Part shown: in pieces, positions 18,654 through 26,809 of the stretch | Layout: every line of letters begins with the position of its first letter | Position numbering within the stretch: position 1 is the stretch's first letter | From: Luteolibacter yonseiensis | GTDB taxonomy: Bacteria > Verrucomicrobiota > Verrucomicrobiia > Verrucomicrobiales > Akkermansiaceae | Direction: 5' to 3' | Assembly (NCBI RefSeq): GCF_016595465.1 | Contig: NZ_JAENIK010000013.1 | Coordinates: forward strand, 434,001-498,000 | DNA: 64,000 nucleotides | Notes under the pieces: generated by a model | Databases searched by the model: none | Seen by the model: only the letters and a program-made list of their open reading frames with translations | Told to the model about the DNA's origin: nothing | Made by a program: the position numbers and the translations under genes

Positions 18654-18690
18654 GATGAAATGGCGGACGGCATGGGGCAAGATACCGGAT

Positions 18691-21600
18691 TCACTTCGAT
18701 GTCGGCGGGACAATCCTTCTGACAGGTGGCACGGAAGGATGACTGGGGGCATCCATCAAGCGAAGCTCGTCCCCGCCGCGCAGGAATACCATCTGGGGAT
18801 TCGAATCATCCCTGATCCCGCCCCGGGTGACGGCCTCACTCGTCCCCCCGTTCAAAAACCACCAGGCCCGCGGACTGGGCTGCCCCTTTTCCGACGGAAC
18901 GGGCAACAGGCCGAGATCGGTCGCCACATAGTTCAAGGGCCGGATATCGATCGCGGAAAAGCTCACGCCCCCCTGCCCGTCCACCACCTGCACCTGCCCG
19001 GAAAGCACCAGGTTGAAGAACCGGATCTCCCGCTCGTCAAAGCCCTTCCATGGCTCCCCAAGCTTCTCCTCCTTCAAGCGGATGTCCACGATGTCCCCTG
19101 CCTGGAGATCCACGTCCAGCTTGCGGGCCTCCCCGGCGGTCATCCCGTCCGTCATGGAGGAGATCGCTTTCGTCAGATCCACATCAATCACCTTTTCCGT
19201 GCCTCCCTCCTGCAAACGCCGGATCGAGATACGGGACAGGTCCGGGTGGGGCAACAAGGTGAAATCCCGGAAAACACGGGGAACCCCGGCGAGATCCAGC
19301 GCATCAAGCTTGTCCCGCCCGGCCCACTCCCTCCACCGGAGATCACGCGGCACCTGCATGTCCACCAGCGCCTGGATCAATGTCGGTGCCAGGATTCCCG
19401 GTGCCCTGCGATCACCGACGCCATACCTCCGCGTCAGCGGGTGGCCTTCCAGCCGGAGCGTCACCACATCTTCCCGGAAACGTTCCATGCCTTGGAGAAA
19501 GTCTTCGGAAAATTCCACCTTCAAATGATCTCCGGCTTCCAGTTGAAACCCATCCGCCTCTCGGGAGCCGTATTGCAAGCGGACTTCCGGCCAATCCTTC
19601 CGATGGATCACGATATGGCTCGGATTCTCCACCACAATCGCCGTCTGGTTCATCATCCCGGGCTTCACCTCCGGATAATCGGCGGTCTGCCATAACATCG
19701 CCACGACGTCCTGCGCGCTTGCCAAGGGCAGTTCGTCCTTTGTCGGATCGAATATCACGCGATCCCCACGCATGGTCATCCCGCGGTTTTTGCCCTGATG
19801 CTCGATGGTGATGGGGAAGGAGATCCGCTTCCGCAGGGCAAGTTCCATATCAGGCGGGAGCCCCCTGACATACTCATACGCTCCCGCACCTTCCAGACGC
19901 AGGCGGCACAGGACCACATCACCGGCCAGCAGGTCCGGAAATGATTCGCCGCCGGAGAAATCCAGCTCCCTCGCAAGGAATTTCCCTCCATCCCCCCTCC
20001 GCCAGAGCTGCCACCGATACTTCGCAGAAAGGATGGACTCGTCCGTCTTGACGAATGCGAGCCTCGGCCCCTGGGCCAGCAGCCACCTTTCCAACTGCGG
20101 CGGTTTCCCAACGGATGACCCGTCCGAGATGCGCTGGATGTCCAAATTTCCCGCCGTCTGCAGGACGAAACCGACCCCGCCCCGTGCCGCCAGATCCGGA
20201 ATGGCAAAACGTTCGATCAGCACGGGCATGACCCCGGCTTTGGCTTGTTGATAACCCTCGTTCGCCCATCTCGCTTCCGGTAACACGCCCGCATCGGCAA
20301 GCAGGGTCAGACATTCCACCGCGCGGTCCTGGAGTTCGTTTTGTGACACAAGTTGGATAAGGCCCTGGCCCTTGTGGATTTTCCCACGGGGATCCACGCC
20401 GGCATCCAGCAACAACTTCAACAGATCGGGCCTCACCTTCTCGCAGGCAACCGCCAATGGAGGATCGAAACCTTCCACCTCATCCCCACCCTGGGGGTCG
20501 GCACCATGGTCGAGCAGAAGCTTCGCCAGCGAAAGATCCGTCAGATAGGCCGATATCGGGAGCAGGTTCAACTCTCTCGCCGACGCTCCTGCGGCGATCA
20601 GTTTGCCAACGATGCCGAACATGTTCCTTTTTCCCTCCTTTATGACCCTCGTGACCGCACCCTGAAGCTGTTTCTCGAGCCCGGCAGGCTTCGCCCCATG
20701 CTTAAGCAACAAATCCGTTTTTTCCTCTGGTTTGAATTTAGACGAGATCGCAATGGCCAGCGCGGATTTCCCCTTCTCCCGCTCTTCCGCGTTCGCATCG
20801 GCACCCGCGGCCAGGAGCGCTTCGATCAGAGGCAGGCAATCTTCCTCGGAACCGTCGAGGGCGCAGAGCAAGGGAGTCAATGTCTCTCCCGTCCCGGGAA
20901 CCTCGGGCTTCGCTCCCTTTTTCAACAACCACGCCGCCGACTCGTATTTTTGGCTCAGGATCGCGAAATGCAGGGCGCGGCCTCGCACCACCCCCTCCCT
21001 GTTCGGGATGCGGAATTCGGAAACAGCGTCCAGTTCCTCTCCTCCCTCCACAAGCACTTCGGCGGCCTTCAGGTTCCCAGTTCTCAACGCATACAACAGC
21101 GGCGGGATCTCACCGCCAGGGCCTTGCAGGGCTTCCGGCCTCAGGCCTTTTTCCAGCAGGTATTTGAGCACCGCAAGACGGCTCGAATCAATCGCGCTTT
21201 CAAACGCCGCCCTGGCGACGGAACCGGGAACCGGCTTGTTTTCCGCCAGCAGCATCCGGACGACTTCCAGATTCCCCGACCGTGCGGCGTCCTGCAACAC
21301 ATCGCCAGTGAAGGGATCGCATCCGGCATCCAGCATCAGCCTCATCACCCTGGTCCATCCAGAACCACATGCGCTCCGGAAATTCAGCGGGTCCACGAGG
21401 GAGTCCGGCGATGTTTTCGCCAGCGTCTGCAGCCGGGTCATTTCCTGCGCTTCGAGGTCCACCGTCCGGGGCTTCACATCCGCTTTCGCCTCGGCCGGCT
21501 TGGCACCGAGGGCCAGAAGGTTTTCCCGCGCGAGCTTCGTCTCGTTCGCCGCCGTGGGGAATTCCAGAAGCAGGCGCTGGTAGAGCTTGATCGCATCATC

Positions 21601-21867
21601 CTTGCGGTCCTGTTTCCGCCGCACCTCGGCGAGACGGAAAAGCGCCGAGGCGGCGAAATTACCTTCCTCGGAATAGCGGGCGAGGAGTTCCTCATATTGC
21701 TTCGCCGCGGCATCCGGATCGCGCGACACCTCCTCGGCGAAGAGCCCGTCACGCAGGAGGTCGCGGAGGGGAGCCTCCCCGGCATAACCGATGGTGGAGG
21801 AAACAATCAGGCAGAACCCGGTGGTGAGAAGCCCTGCCCGGAAAGCGGAAATGGTTTTGAGCTGCAT
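18691..21867 (-). CDS. Large exported TPR/ankyrin-repeat protein, coupled to a two-component system
   Basis: A 1058-residue protein with a signal peptide (to about 29, IGYAGEAP). Residues 30-125 look like tetratricopeptide repeats (AAKQYEELLARYSEEGNFAASALFRLAEV, DDAIKLYQRLLLEFP). Residues about 150-540 contain degenerate ankyrin repeats (AARSGNLEVVRMLLAENKPV, LLDHGADPQ, LLKLLLDAGVD). The last 480 residues are beta-rich, with repeated AGDxVxxRL-type motifs (LLAGDVVLCRLRLEG, EAGDHLKVEF, QAGDIVDIRLKEE) reminiscent of SLBB-like or capsule-export domains, which is only a resemblance. It is the first gene before the kinase and regulator, suggesting an envelope scaffold or signal-input protein. Confidence 0.8.
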   Translation of the reverse strand: MQLKTISAFRAGLLTTGFCLIVSSTIGYAGEAPLRDLLRDGLFAEEVSRDPDAAAKQYEELLARYSEEGNFAASALFRLAEVRRKQDRKDDAIKLYQRLLLEFPTAANETKLARENLLALGAKPAEAKADVKPRTVDLEAQEMTRLQTLAKTSPDSLVDPLNFRSACGSGWTRVMRLMLDAGCDPFTGDVLQDAARSGNLEVVRMLLAENKPVPGSVARAAFESAIDSSRLAVLKYLLEKGLRPEALQGPGGEIPPLLYALRTGNLKAAEVLVEGGEELDAVSEFRIPNREGVVRGRALHFAILSQKYESAAWLLKKGAKPEVPGTGETLTPLLCALDGSEEDCLPLIEALLAAGADANAEEREKGKSALAIAISSKFKPEEKTDLLLKHGAKPAGLEKQLQGAVTRVIKEGKRNMFGIVGKLIAAGASARELNLLPISAYLTDLSLAKLLLDHGADPQGGDEVEGFDPPLAVACEKVRPDLLKLLLDAGVDPRGKIHKGQGLIQLVSQNELQDRAVECLTLLADAGVLPEARWANEGYQQAKAGVMPVLIERFAIPDLAARGGVGFVLQTAGNLDIQRISDGSSVGKPPQLERWLLAQGPRLAFVKTDESILSAKYRWQLWRRGDGGKFLARELDFSGGESFPDLLAGDVVLCRLRLEGAGAYEYVRGLPPDMELALRKRISFPITIEHQGKNRGMTMRGDRVIFDPTKDELPLASAQDVVAMLWQTADYPEVKPGMMNQTAIVVENPSHIVIHRKDWPEVRLQYGSREADGFQLEAGDHLKVEFSEDFLQGMERFREDVVTLRLEGHPLTRRYGVGDRRAPGILAPTLIQALVDMQVPRDLRWREWAGRDKLDALDLAGVPRVFRDFTLLPHPDLSRISIRRLQEGGTEKVIDVDLTKAISSMTDGMTAGEARKLDVDLQAGDIVDIRLKEEKLGEPWKGFDEREIRFFNLVLSGQVQVVDGQGGVSFSAIDIRPLNYVATDLGLLPVPSEKGQPSPRAWWFLNGGTSEAVTRGGIRDDSNPQMVFLRGGDELRLMDAPSHPSVPPVRRIVPPTSK

Positions 21868-21987
21868 GAGGAGGAGTGAAGCCGGAATTCATACAGCGAT
21901 TGTCATGGAATGGTCATGAGATCGAGAAAAATGGACCCATTGAAAAATACCCCGCTGCGGCGGAAAATGTGATTCATTCCCGCCGAC

Positions 21988-22221
21988 ATGATCTCCGAAC
22001 TCACCGCCCTCCTCCGCCGCCGCGTCGCCATCATCGCCGACCATGCCTGGCGGGACCGGGATGCGGCGGGGCATCTGGACGCGTGGAAACACGTCTCCGA
22101 GGAAATTTCCGCTTGGACGCTGGCCCACCGGACGGAGGTCGATGCCCGGATGCGGCACTACCTCGCGAACGCCAGCTACCAGAAGGCTCTCGCCCATCTG
22201 GAAGGTCTGTCGGCGGAATAA
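21988..22221 (+). CDS. Small conserved-looking hypothetical protein
   Basis: A 77-residue, mostly helical, charged soluble protein (MISELTALLRRRVAIIADHAW to LAHLEGLSAE). No signal peptide, TM segment or cysteine. It is oriented divergently from the ankyrin gene and lies 58 bases before the next gene on the same strand. No function is assignable. Confidence 0.6.
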   Translation: MISELTALLRRRVAIIADHAWRDRDAAGHLDAWKHVSEEISAWTLAHRTEVDARMRHYLANASYQKALAHLEGLSAE

Positions 22222-22279
22222 ATGCGGTTCTGAAATTTCTTTTCAAGGAAACGGCCCGTCGTTACGTATTCCCCGACAC

Positions 22280-23134
22280 ATGAAATTGCTCTTCAACATC
22301 TTCGGCTTGGCTGCTGCCGGTTACCTCGGCTACATGGTGGAGCCCAATCTGCGACTCCAACTCACTGGCCATGAACCCAGCGCGGCGGAGCAAGCCCGCG
22401 ACAAGAAGGTGGTCCTGCAGATTTCGGACGCACCGCAGATCGATCTCGCCAGCCTGAAACCCGAGCAACTGCCACAAACCGTGTTGATCAAGAGCGACGT
22501 GAGCGTGATCGACTCCGCCTCCGGCATGAAGATGCTCATGCAGGCCGGAAACCGTGTGAAGCTGGTCCGCATCGAAGGCGGCAATGTCGTCGTCAGCCCA
22601 GGCGAGGGTCCTTATACCGGACAGATTCCCGCACTTGAGACCGACCTTTTCCAACAACTCGCGGCGAACCCGCCAACCACCGCGCCACAACCGCCCCCCC
22701 CCGCTCCCGAGGCGGAACCCGCGGTGACCAAGGAGGAACCGGCCCCGGCTCCCGAGGCTGCGCCGGAACCCGCTCCGGCAGCCGAACCAGAACCCGCTCC
22801 CGCCGCCGAACCGGCTCCCCTACCCCTTCCGGAACCCAGCGCCGCCCCGGGTGGCGACATGGCTCCCGCCGGCTCCGCCGAAGCAGGCCCCGTCGTCATC
22901 GCGATGCAGGAAAGCATCAAGGCCGGTCAGATCAAGGAGTTCACTTTCGAGCAGGTCCAGGAATGGAAGGAGGAAGCCGAGGAAACCGTGGACGGCGACA
23001 AGTTCCAGACAGGCACCGCCTCCTACCAGGCTGAGACCATTTTCGGCAACAAGGTCATCAAGGCCAAGGCCCTGATCAAGGGCGGCAAGGTCCAGCGCTG
23101 GATCTGGCCGACCAGCGGCATGGAGATCAAGTAA
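22280..23134 (+). CDS. Membrane-anchored protein with Pro/Ala/Glu-rich linker
   Basis: A 284-residue protein. It begins MKLLFNIFGLAAAGYLGYMVEP, a signal anchor. Residues about 45-115 form a beta-type domain (VLIKSDVSVIDSASGMKML, GGNVVVSPGEG). A low-complexity stretch of about 65 residues built from PAPEAAPEP and EPAPAAEP units follows. The C-terminal domain of about 75 residues (TASYQAETIFGNKVIKAKALIKGGKVQRWIWP) seems beta-rich. Domain 1 looks SH3-like by eye. Function unknown. The start at 22280 places the signal anchor at the N-terminus. A strong terminator follows. Confidence 0.75.
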   Translation: MKLLFNIFGLAAAGYLGYMVEPNLRLQLTGHEPSAAEQARDKKVVLQISDAPQIDLASLKPEQLPQTVLIKSDVSVIDSASGMKMLMQAGNRVKLVRIEGGNVVVSPGEGPYTGQIPALETDLFQQLAANPPTTAPQPPPPAPEAEPAVTKEEPAPAPEAAPEPAPAAEPEPAPAAEPAPLPLPEPSAAPGGDMAPAGSAEAGPVVIAMQESIKAGQIKEFTFEQVQEWKEEAEETVDGDKFQTGTASYQAETIFGNKVIKAKALIKGGKVQRWIWPTSGMEIK

Positions 23135-23177
23135 AACACCTGAGCATGAACGGCCGCAGAGATCGCGGCCGCCAGCG

Positions 23178-23218
23178 TGAGCGTCATTTTGCGAAAAAAT
23201 GACGCTCATCCGTTTTTT
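23178..23218 (+). terminator. Intrinsic terminator
   Basis: A 13-bp perfect stem (TGAGCGTCATTTT, 23178-23190, with 23196-23208) encloses loop gcgaa and is followed by six T bases at 23213-23218. A second GC-rich hairpin (CGGCCGC/GCGGCCG) lies just upstream. It separates the 22280 gene from serA. Confidence 0.85.
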
Positions 23219-23231
23219 AAGACGCAAACCC

Positions 23232-23260
23232 TTGCCAGCTTGCAAACGCTGAGGTAACTC
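23232..23260 (+). promoter_or_regulatory. Candidate serA promoter
   Basis: TTGCCA (23232-23237) is separated by 17 bases from TAACTC (23255-23260). The -10 is poor. With the start codon at 23270 the transcript would be nearly leaderless, consistent with the lack of a Shine-Dalgarno sequence. Confidence 0.35.
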
Positions 23261-23269
23261 CCCCCTCCT

Positions 23270-24865
23270 ATGTCAACCTATCGCGTGTTGGTTTCTGACC
23301 CCATTTCGGAAAAAGGTGTGGAAGCACTCCGTTCCTCTCCCGAAATTTCTGTGGACGTAAACACCGGTCTCAAACCGGACGAACTTCTTAAAATCATCGG
23401 CGACTATCATGGTCTCGTCGTCCGTTCCGAAACGAAGGTGACTCCCGCCGTCTTCGCCGCGGCGAAAAACCTGAAAGCGATCGGTCGCGCCGGTGTCGGC
23501 GTGGACAACATCGACCGCTCCGCCGCCACCGACCACGGTGTGGTCGTGATGAACACGCCCAGCGGCAACACCATCTCCACCGCCGAGCACGCCTTCGCCC
23601 TCATGCTCGCCCTCGCCCGCAACGTCGGCCAGGCGCACACCTCGATGATCTCCGGCCGCTGGGACCGCAAGACCCTGCAAGGCGTGGAAATGTTCGGCAA
23701 GCGCCTCGCCATCCTCGGCATGGGCCGCATCGGCACCGAGTTCGCCAAGCGCGCGCAGGCCTTCGGCATCACCGTCGTCGCCTATGACCCCTTCCTCACC
23801 GCCGCCCGCGCCCAGTCGCTCAAGGTCGAGCTCGCGGAAACTCCGGACATCGCCCTCGCCGGCGCGGACCTGGTCACCCTCCACGTCCCGCTCACCCCGG
23901 AGACCCAGCACATCATCAACGCGGACCGCATCAAGCTTCTCAACAAGGGCGCGCTCGTCGTGAACTGCGCCCGCGGCGGCCTCGTCGATGAGGTTGCCGT
24001 CAAGGAGTCCCTCGACGCCGGCCACCTCGGCGGCATCGCGCTGGATGTTTACGAGGTCGAGCCGCCACCCGCCGACTTCCCTCTCTTCGGCGCGAAAAAA
24101 GCCGTCTTCACCCCACACCTCGGAGCCTCCACCGCGGAAGCCCAGGAAAACGTCGGCATCGAAGTCGCCCACCAGGTGAAGAACTTCCTCACCACCGGCG
24201 CCATCGTGAACGCGGTGAACATGCCGAACCTCGACAGCCGCACCCTCGAAAGCGTCGGCCCCTACCTCGACCTCGCCGACTCCCTCGGCAAGCTTCTCTC
24301 GAAGATCGCTCCCGCGCAGTGCGACGCCATCCGCGTCTCCTACCTCGGCCCCGTTTCCGAACTGGATACCGAACTCATCACCCGCAAGGTGCTCACCGGC
24401 TACCTCGCCGCCGCCCACCACGAGGCACAGGTGAACCTCGTGAACGCCCCGGCCATCGCGAAAGCCCATGGTCTCCGCGTCAGCGAGTCCACCGCCGCCC
24501 TCGCCACCAACTGCACCGAACTCATCGAGGTTTCCGCCATCAAGGGTGAAGAGGTCTGCACCGTCGCCGGCACCTTCTTCGGAAAATCCGCCCGTATCGT
24601 CCACATCGCCGGACACTACGTGGAAGTGAACCCCACCGGAAAATTCCTCTTCGTGGAAAACGACGACCGCCCCGGCATCGTCGGCACGATCGGCACCTCG
24701 CTCGGCGGCGCGTCGGTCAACATCGCGAACATGGCCCTCAGCCGCGACCTTCCGAACAAGAAGGCTGTCACCGTCATCGAAGTGGACACCGAGCCATCGG
24801 CGGAACTCCTTGAAACCCTGAGAGCCACGCCGGGCATCATCCGGGTGCTCAGTTTCGAACTATAA
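23270..24865 (+). CDS. serA: D-3-phosphoglycerate dehydrogenase
   Basis: The 531-residue enzyme oxidises 3-phosphoglycerate to 3-phosphohydroxypyruvate with NAD+, the first step of serine synthesis. It shows the Rossmann motif GMGRIG (150-155), the active-site NCARGG with Arg235, catalytic His283 in TPHLGAS, then the intervening substrate-binding (ASB) domain (about 325-450) and a C-terminal ACT domain (about 455-531, DRPGIVGTIGTSLGGASVNI). This is the long, serine-responsive form typical of Bacillus and Mycobacterium. It stands alone between two terminators, so it is probably monocistronic. Confidence 0.97.
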   Translation: MSTYRVLVSDPISEKGVEALRSSPEISVDVNTGLKPDELLKIIGDYHGLVVRSETKVTPAVFAAAKNLKAIGRAGVGVDNIDRSAATDHGVVVMNTPSGNTISTAEHAFALMLALARNVGQAHTSMISGRWDRKTLQGVEMFGKRLAILGMGRIGTEFAKRAQAFGITVVAYDPFLTAARAQSLKVELAETPDIALAGADLVTLHVPLTPETQHIINADRIKLLNKGALVVNCARGGLVDEVAVKESLDAGHLGGIALDVYEVEPPPADFPLFGAKKAVFTPHLGASTAEAQENVGIEVAHQVKNFLTTGAIVNAVNMPNLDSRTLESVGPYLDLADSLGKLLSKIAPAQCDAIRVSYLGPVSELDTELITRKVLTGYLAAAHHEAQVNLVNAPAIAKAHGLRVSESTAALATNCTELIEVSAIKGEEVCTVAGTFFGKSARIVHIAGHYVEVNPTGKFLFVENDDRPGIVGTIGTSLGGASVNIANMALSRDLPNKKAVTVIEVDTEPSAELLETLRATPGIIRVLSFEL

Positions 24866-24930
24866 AATAGCGACGATTCCTGAAAAAACCGTTGCCAACC
24901 CCGATCCTGATTACATACCCTCCTCGCAGC

Positions 24931-25362
24931 ATGAAAAAACTCCTCGTCATCGCTAGCACCTTCGCCCTCCTCAGCGGCGTCGTTGTCGCCGACATCCAAG
25001 CACCTCCTGGTTCCACCTACACGTCCACTCGCAAGCTTGGCCGTGCCTTCAGCAACATTGTTTACGGATTCATGGAAATCCCGGAACAAATGGTGCGCAA
25101 GGACGAGCAATACGGTCGCAAGGCCGGTGCCACCTACGGAACGGTTGATGGAACAAGCCGCGCGCTCCGCCGTCTCGGTTATGGTTTCTACGAACTCTTC
25201 ACCTTCACCTGCCCAACCTATCGTGGTACCTTCAAGCCACCTTATGAGCGTTGCGGTGAAGACAACCGTATCGAAATGAACCCAAGCGACGGACTCTCCG
25301 AGTTCCCGCCTGAACTCGGTGCCGAGGGTTACTTCCAACACAGCCGCGCTCAGAAATACTGA
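24931..25362 (+). CDS. Exosortase system-associated protein, TIGR04073 family
   Basis: A 143-residue exported protein with a signal peptide (MKKLLVIASTFALLSGVVVA). It matches the pattern of the TIGR04073 family: RKLGRAFSNIVYGFMEIPEQM, then a Gly/Thr-rich amphipathic stretch (KAGATYGTVDGTSRALRRLGYGFYELFTF). The family is found in genomes with PEP-CTERM/exosortase sorting, but its role is not known to me. The start follows from the signal peptide. It is expressed as a single gene between serA and a terminator. Confidence 0.85.
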   Translation: MKKLLVIASTFALLSGVVVADIQAPPGSTYTSTRKLGRAFSNIVYGFMEIPEQMVRKDEQYGRKAGATYGTVDGTSRALRRLGYGFYELFTFTCPTYRGTFKPPYERCGEDNRIEMNPSDGLSEFPPELGAEGYFQHSRAQKY

Positions 25363-25386
25363 GATCCCCGGTTGATGCGATTCTTC

Positions 25387-25423
25387 AAATCCCGCCGCTG
25401 GCTCGTCCGGCTGCGGGATTTTT
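25387..25423 (+). terminator. Intrinsic terminator
   Basis: AAATCCCGC (25387-25395) pairs with GCGGGATTT (25413-25421), followed by more T. It lies 25 bases after the TIGR04073 gene. Confidence 0.7.
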
Positions 25424-25563
25424 CGTGGAATGATGTCTCAACCGGCGGAGCGTTTCCATTCGCAAAAAATACCGCCAATTTATCCCGGGACAACGCTTAA
25501 CTTCCCTTCTCGCCCCATCGATTTTCCGTCGCATTTCCGGATAAATTGTGCTAATCCCAGATA

Positions 25564-26700
25564 ATGCGACTGTTTGAATTCATACCCCGGAACATGGAGC
25601 GCATTCTTCAGGAATGGGAGGATTTCGCCCGTGAAATCTGGCCGGGTGACGTGCCGGAGATCGAAATCCTGAGAGACCATGCGGATGAAATGCTCCGCGC
25701 CGTGGCGGCGGACATCCAGACGCCGCAGTCCGAACTCCAGCGGCGGAAAAAATCCCTGGGTGACGGAGATGCTTCCGCTGGCAGCGCTTCGGTGGACCTC
25801 TCCTCCACCCGCCATGCGTTGAGCCGGGTGGAGTCCGGCTTCGACCTGCGGGCGCTGGTTTCTGAATTCCGCGCTCTGCGTGCGAGCGTCCTCCATCTGT
25901 GGAGCTTGGAGCCCGCCGTGGACGTCGGGGAAAAACTCGAAGACATGACGAGGTTCAACGAAGCGATCGACCAGCTTCTGGCCGAATCCGTTCTCAGTTA
26001 CACCGGTCGCATCAATCATTCGCGGGATGTGTTCCTCGGCATCCTTGGTCACGATCTGAGATCGCCGCTGAGCGCGGTGTCCATGTTGGCCGGAATGCTG
26101 GAGGAGCACGGAGACCTCAACGGCATGGCCCTGCAGATGGCATCCCAGATCACTGTCTCCGTGAAGGCGATGGAGCGGATGACCAAGGATCTGCTCGATT
26201 TCACCAGTACAAGACTCGGCGCGAAGATGACCCTCCAACGCCAGCCGATGGACCTCGGGCAACTCGGCCGGGAGGTCATCGAGGAACTCAGGACCATCCA
26301 TCCCACGCGTGTTTTCGACTTTGAAACCAAAGGCTCCTGCGAGGGCGAGTGGGACCCATCCCGTCTGAGGCAGCTCATCTCGAACCTGCTGGGCAACGCC
26401 GTGCAGCACGGCTCCCCGGACACCCCGATCGGGCTGTACATCGACGGCAGCGCTGACGAAGTCGTCTTCCATGTCCGCAACCAGGGAAATCCCATCCCAC
26501 GGGACTCCTTCACCATCATCTTCGACCCCATGCGCCGCAGCGGGGATGAAAACCTCTCCAGACCCGTCGGCAGCATCGGGCTCGGGCTCTACATCGCCCG
26601 TGAGGTTGCCACCGCCCACGGCGGTACCATCTCGGTCGGTTCAGGGGAGGAGGAAACCGTGTTTCTCGTCAGGCTCCCCCGCAAGGCCGGGAGGGTTTGA
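25564..26700 (+). CDS. Cytosolic histidine kinase with RsbRD-like N-terminal domain
   Basis: A 378-residue kinase without membrane segments. Residues about 8-145 (ILQEWEDFAREIWPGD..LRDHADEMLRAVAADI, then ALVSEFRALRASVLHLW) fit the RsbRD N-terminal sensor fold used in stress-response kinases. The HisKA box has phospho-acceptor His163 (LGILGHDLRSPLSAV). The ATPase domain shows LLGNAVQHG, VRNQGNPI and IGLGLYIAREV. The G1 box has NQGNPIP instead of DxGxGI, a common variation of this group. No receiver partner adjoins, but the hybrid kinase follows 109 bases downstream. Confidence 0.9.
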   Translation: MRLFEFIPRNMERILQEWEDFAREIWPGDVPEIEILRDHADEMLRAVAADIQTPQSELQRRKKSLGDGDASAGSASVDLSSTRHALSRVESGFDLRALVSEFRALRASVLHLWSLEPAVDVGEKLEDMTRFNEAIDQLLAESVLSYTGRINHSRDVFLGILGHDLRSPLSAVSMLAGMLEEHGDLNGMALQMASQITVSVKAMERMTKDLLDFTSTRLGAKMTLQRQPMDLGQLGREVIEELRTIHPTRVFDFETKGSCEGEWDPSRLRQLISNLLGNAVQHGSPDTPIGLYIDGSADEVVFHVRNQGNPIPRDSFTIIFDPMRRSGDENLSRPVGSIGLGLYIAREVATAHGGTISVGSGEEETVFLVRLPRKAGRV

Positions 26701-26809
26701 ACAGGAGTCTCCCCGCACGCCCCCCTGACATTTTAACTTCCCGGATTTACTGAAGCGGTTTTACTGTGTGAACCGCAGGCCCGTGTCATCCTCAGCCGCA
26801 TTCTTCCCA

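Noticed and set aside
22700-22860. Repeat-rich GC block within the 22280 gene as a possible CRISPR-like or satellite repeat
   Set aside because: It is coding and encodes the Pro/Ala/Glu linker; periodicity follows the codons.
23273-24616. 447-codon antisense frame over serA
   Set aside because: Shadow of an unmistakable serA reading frame.
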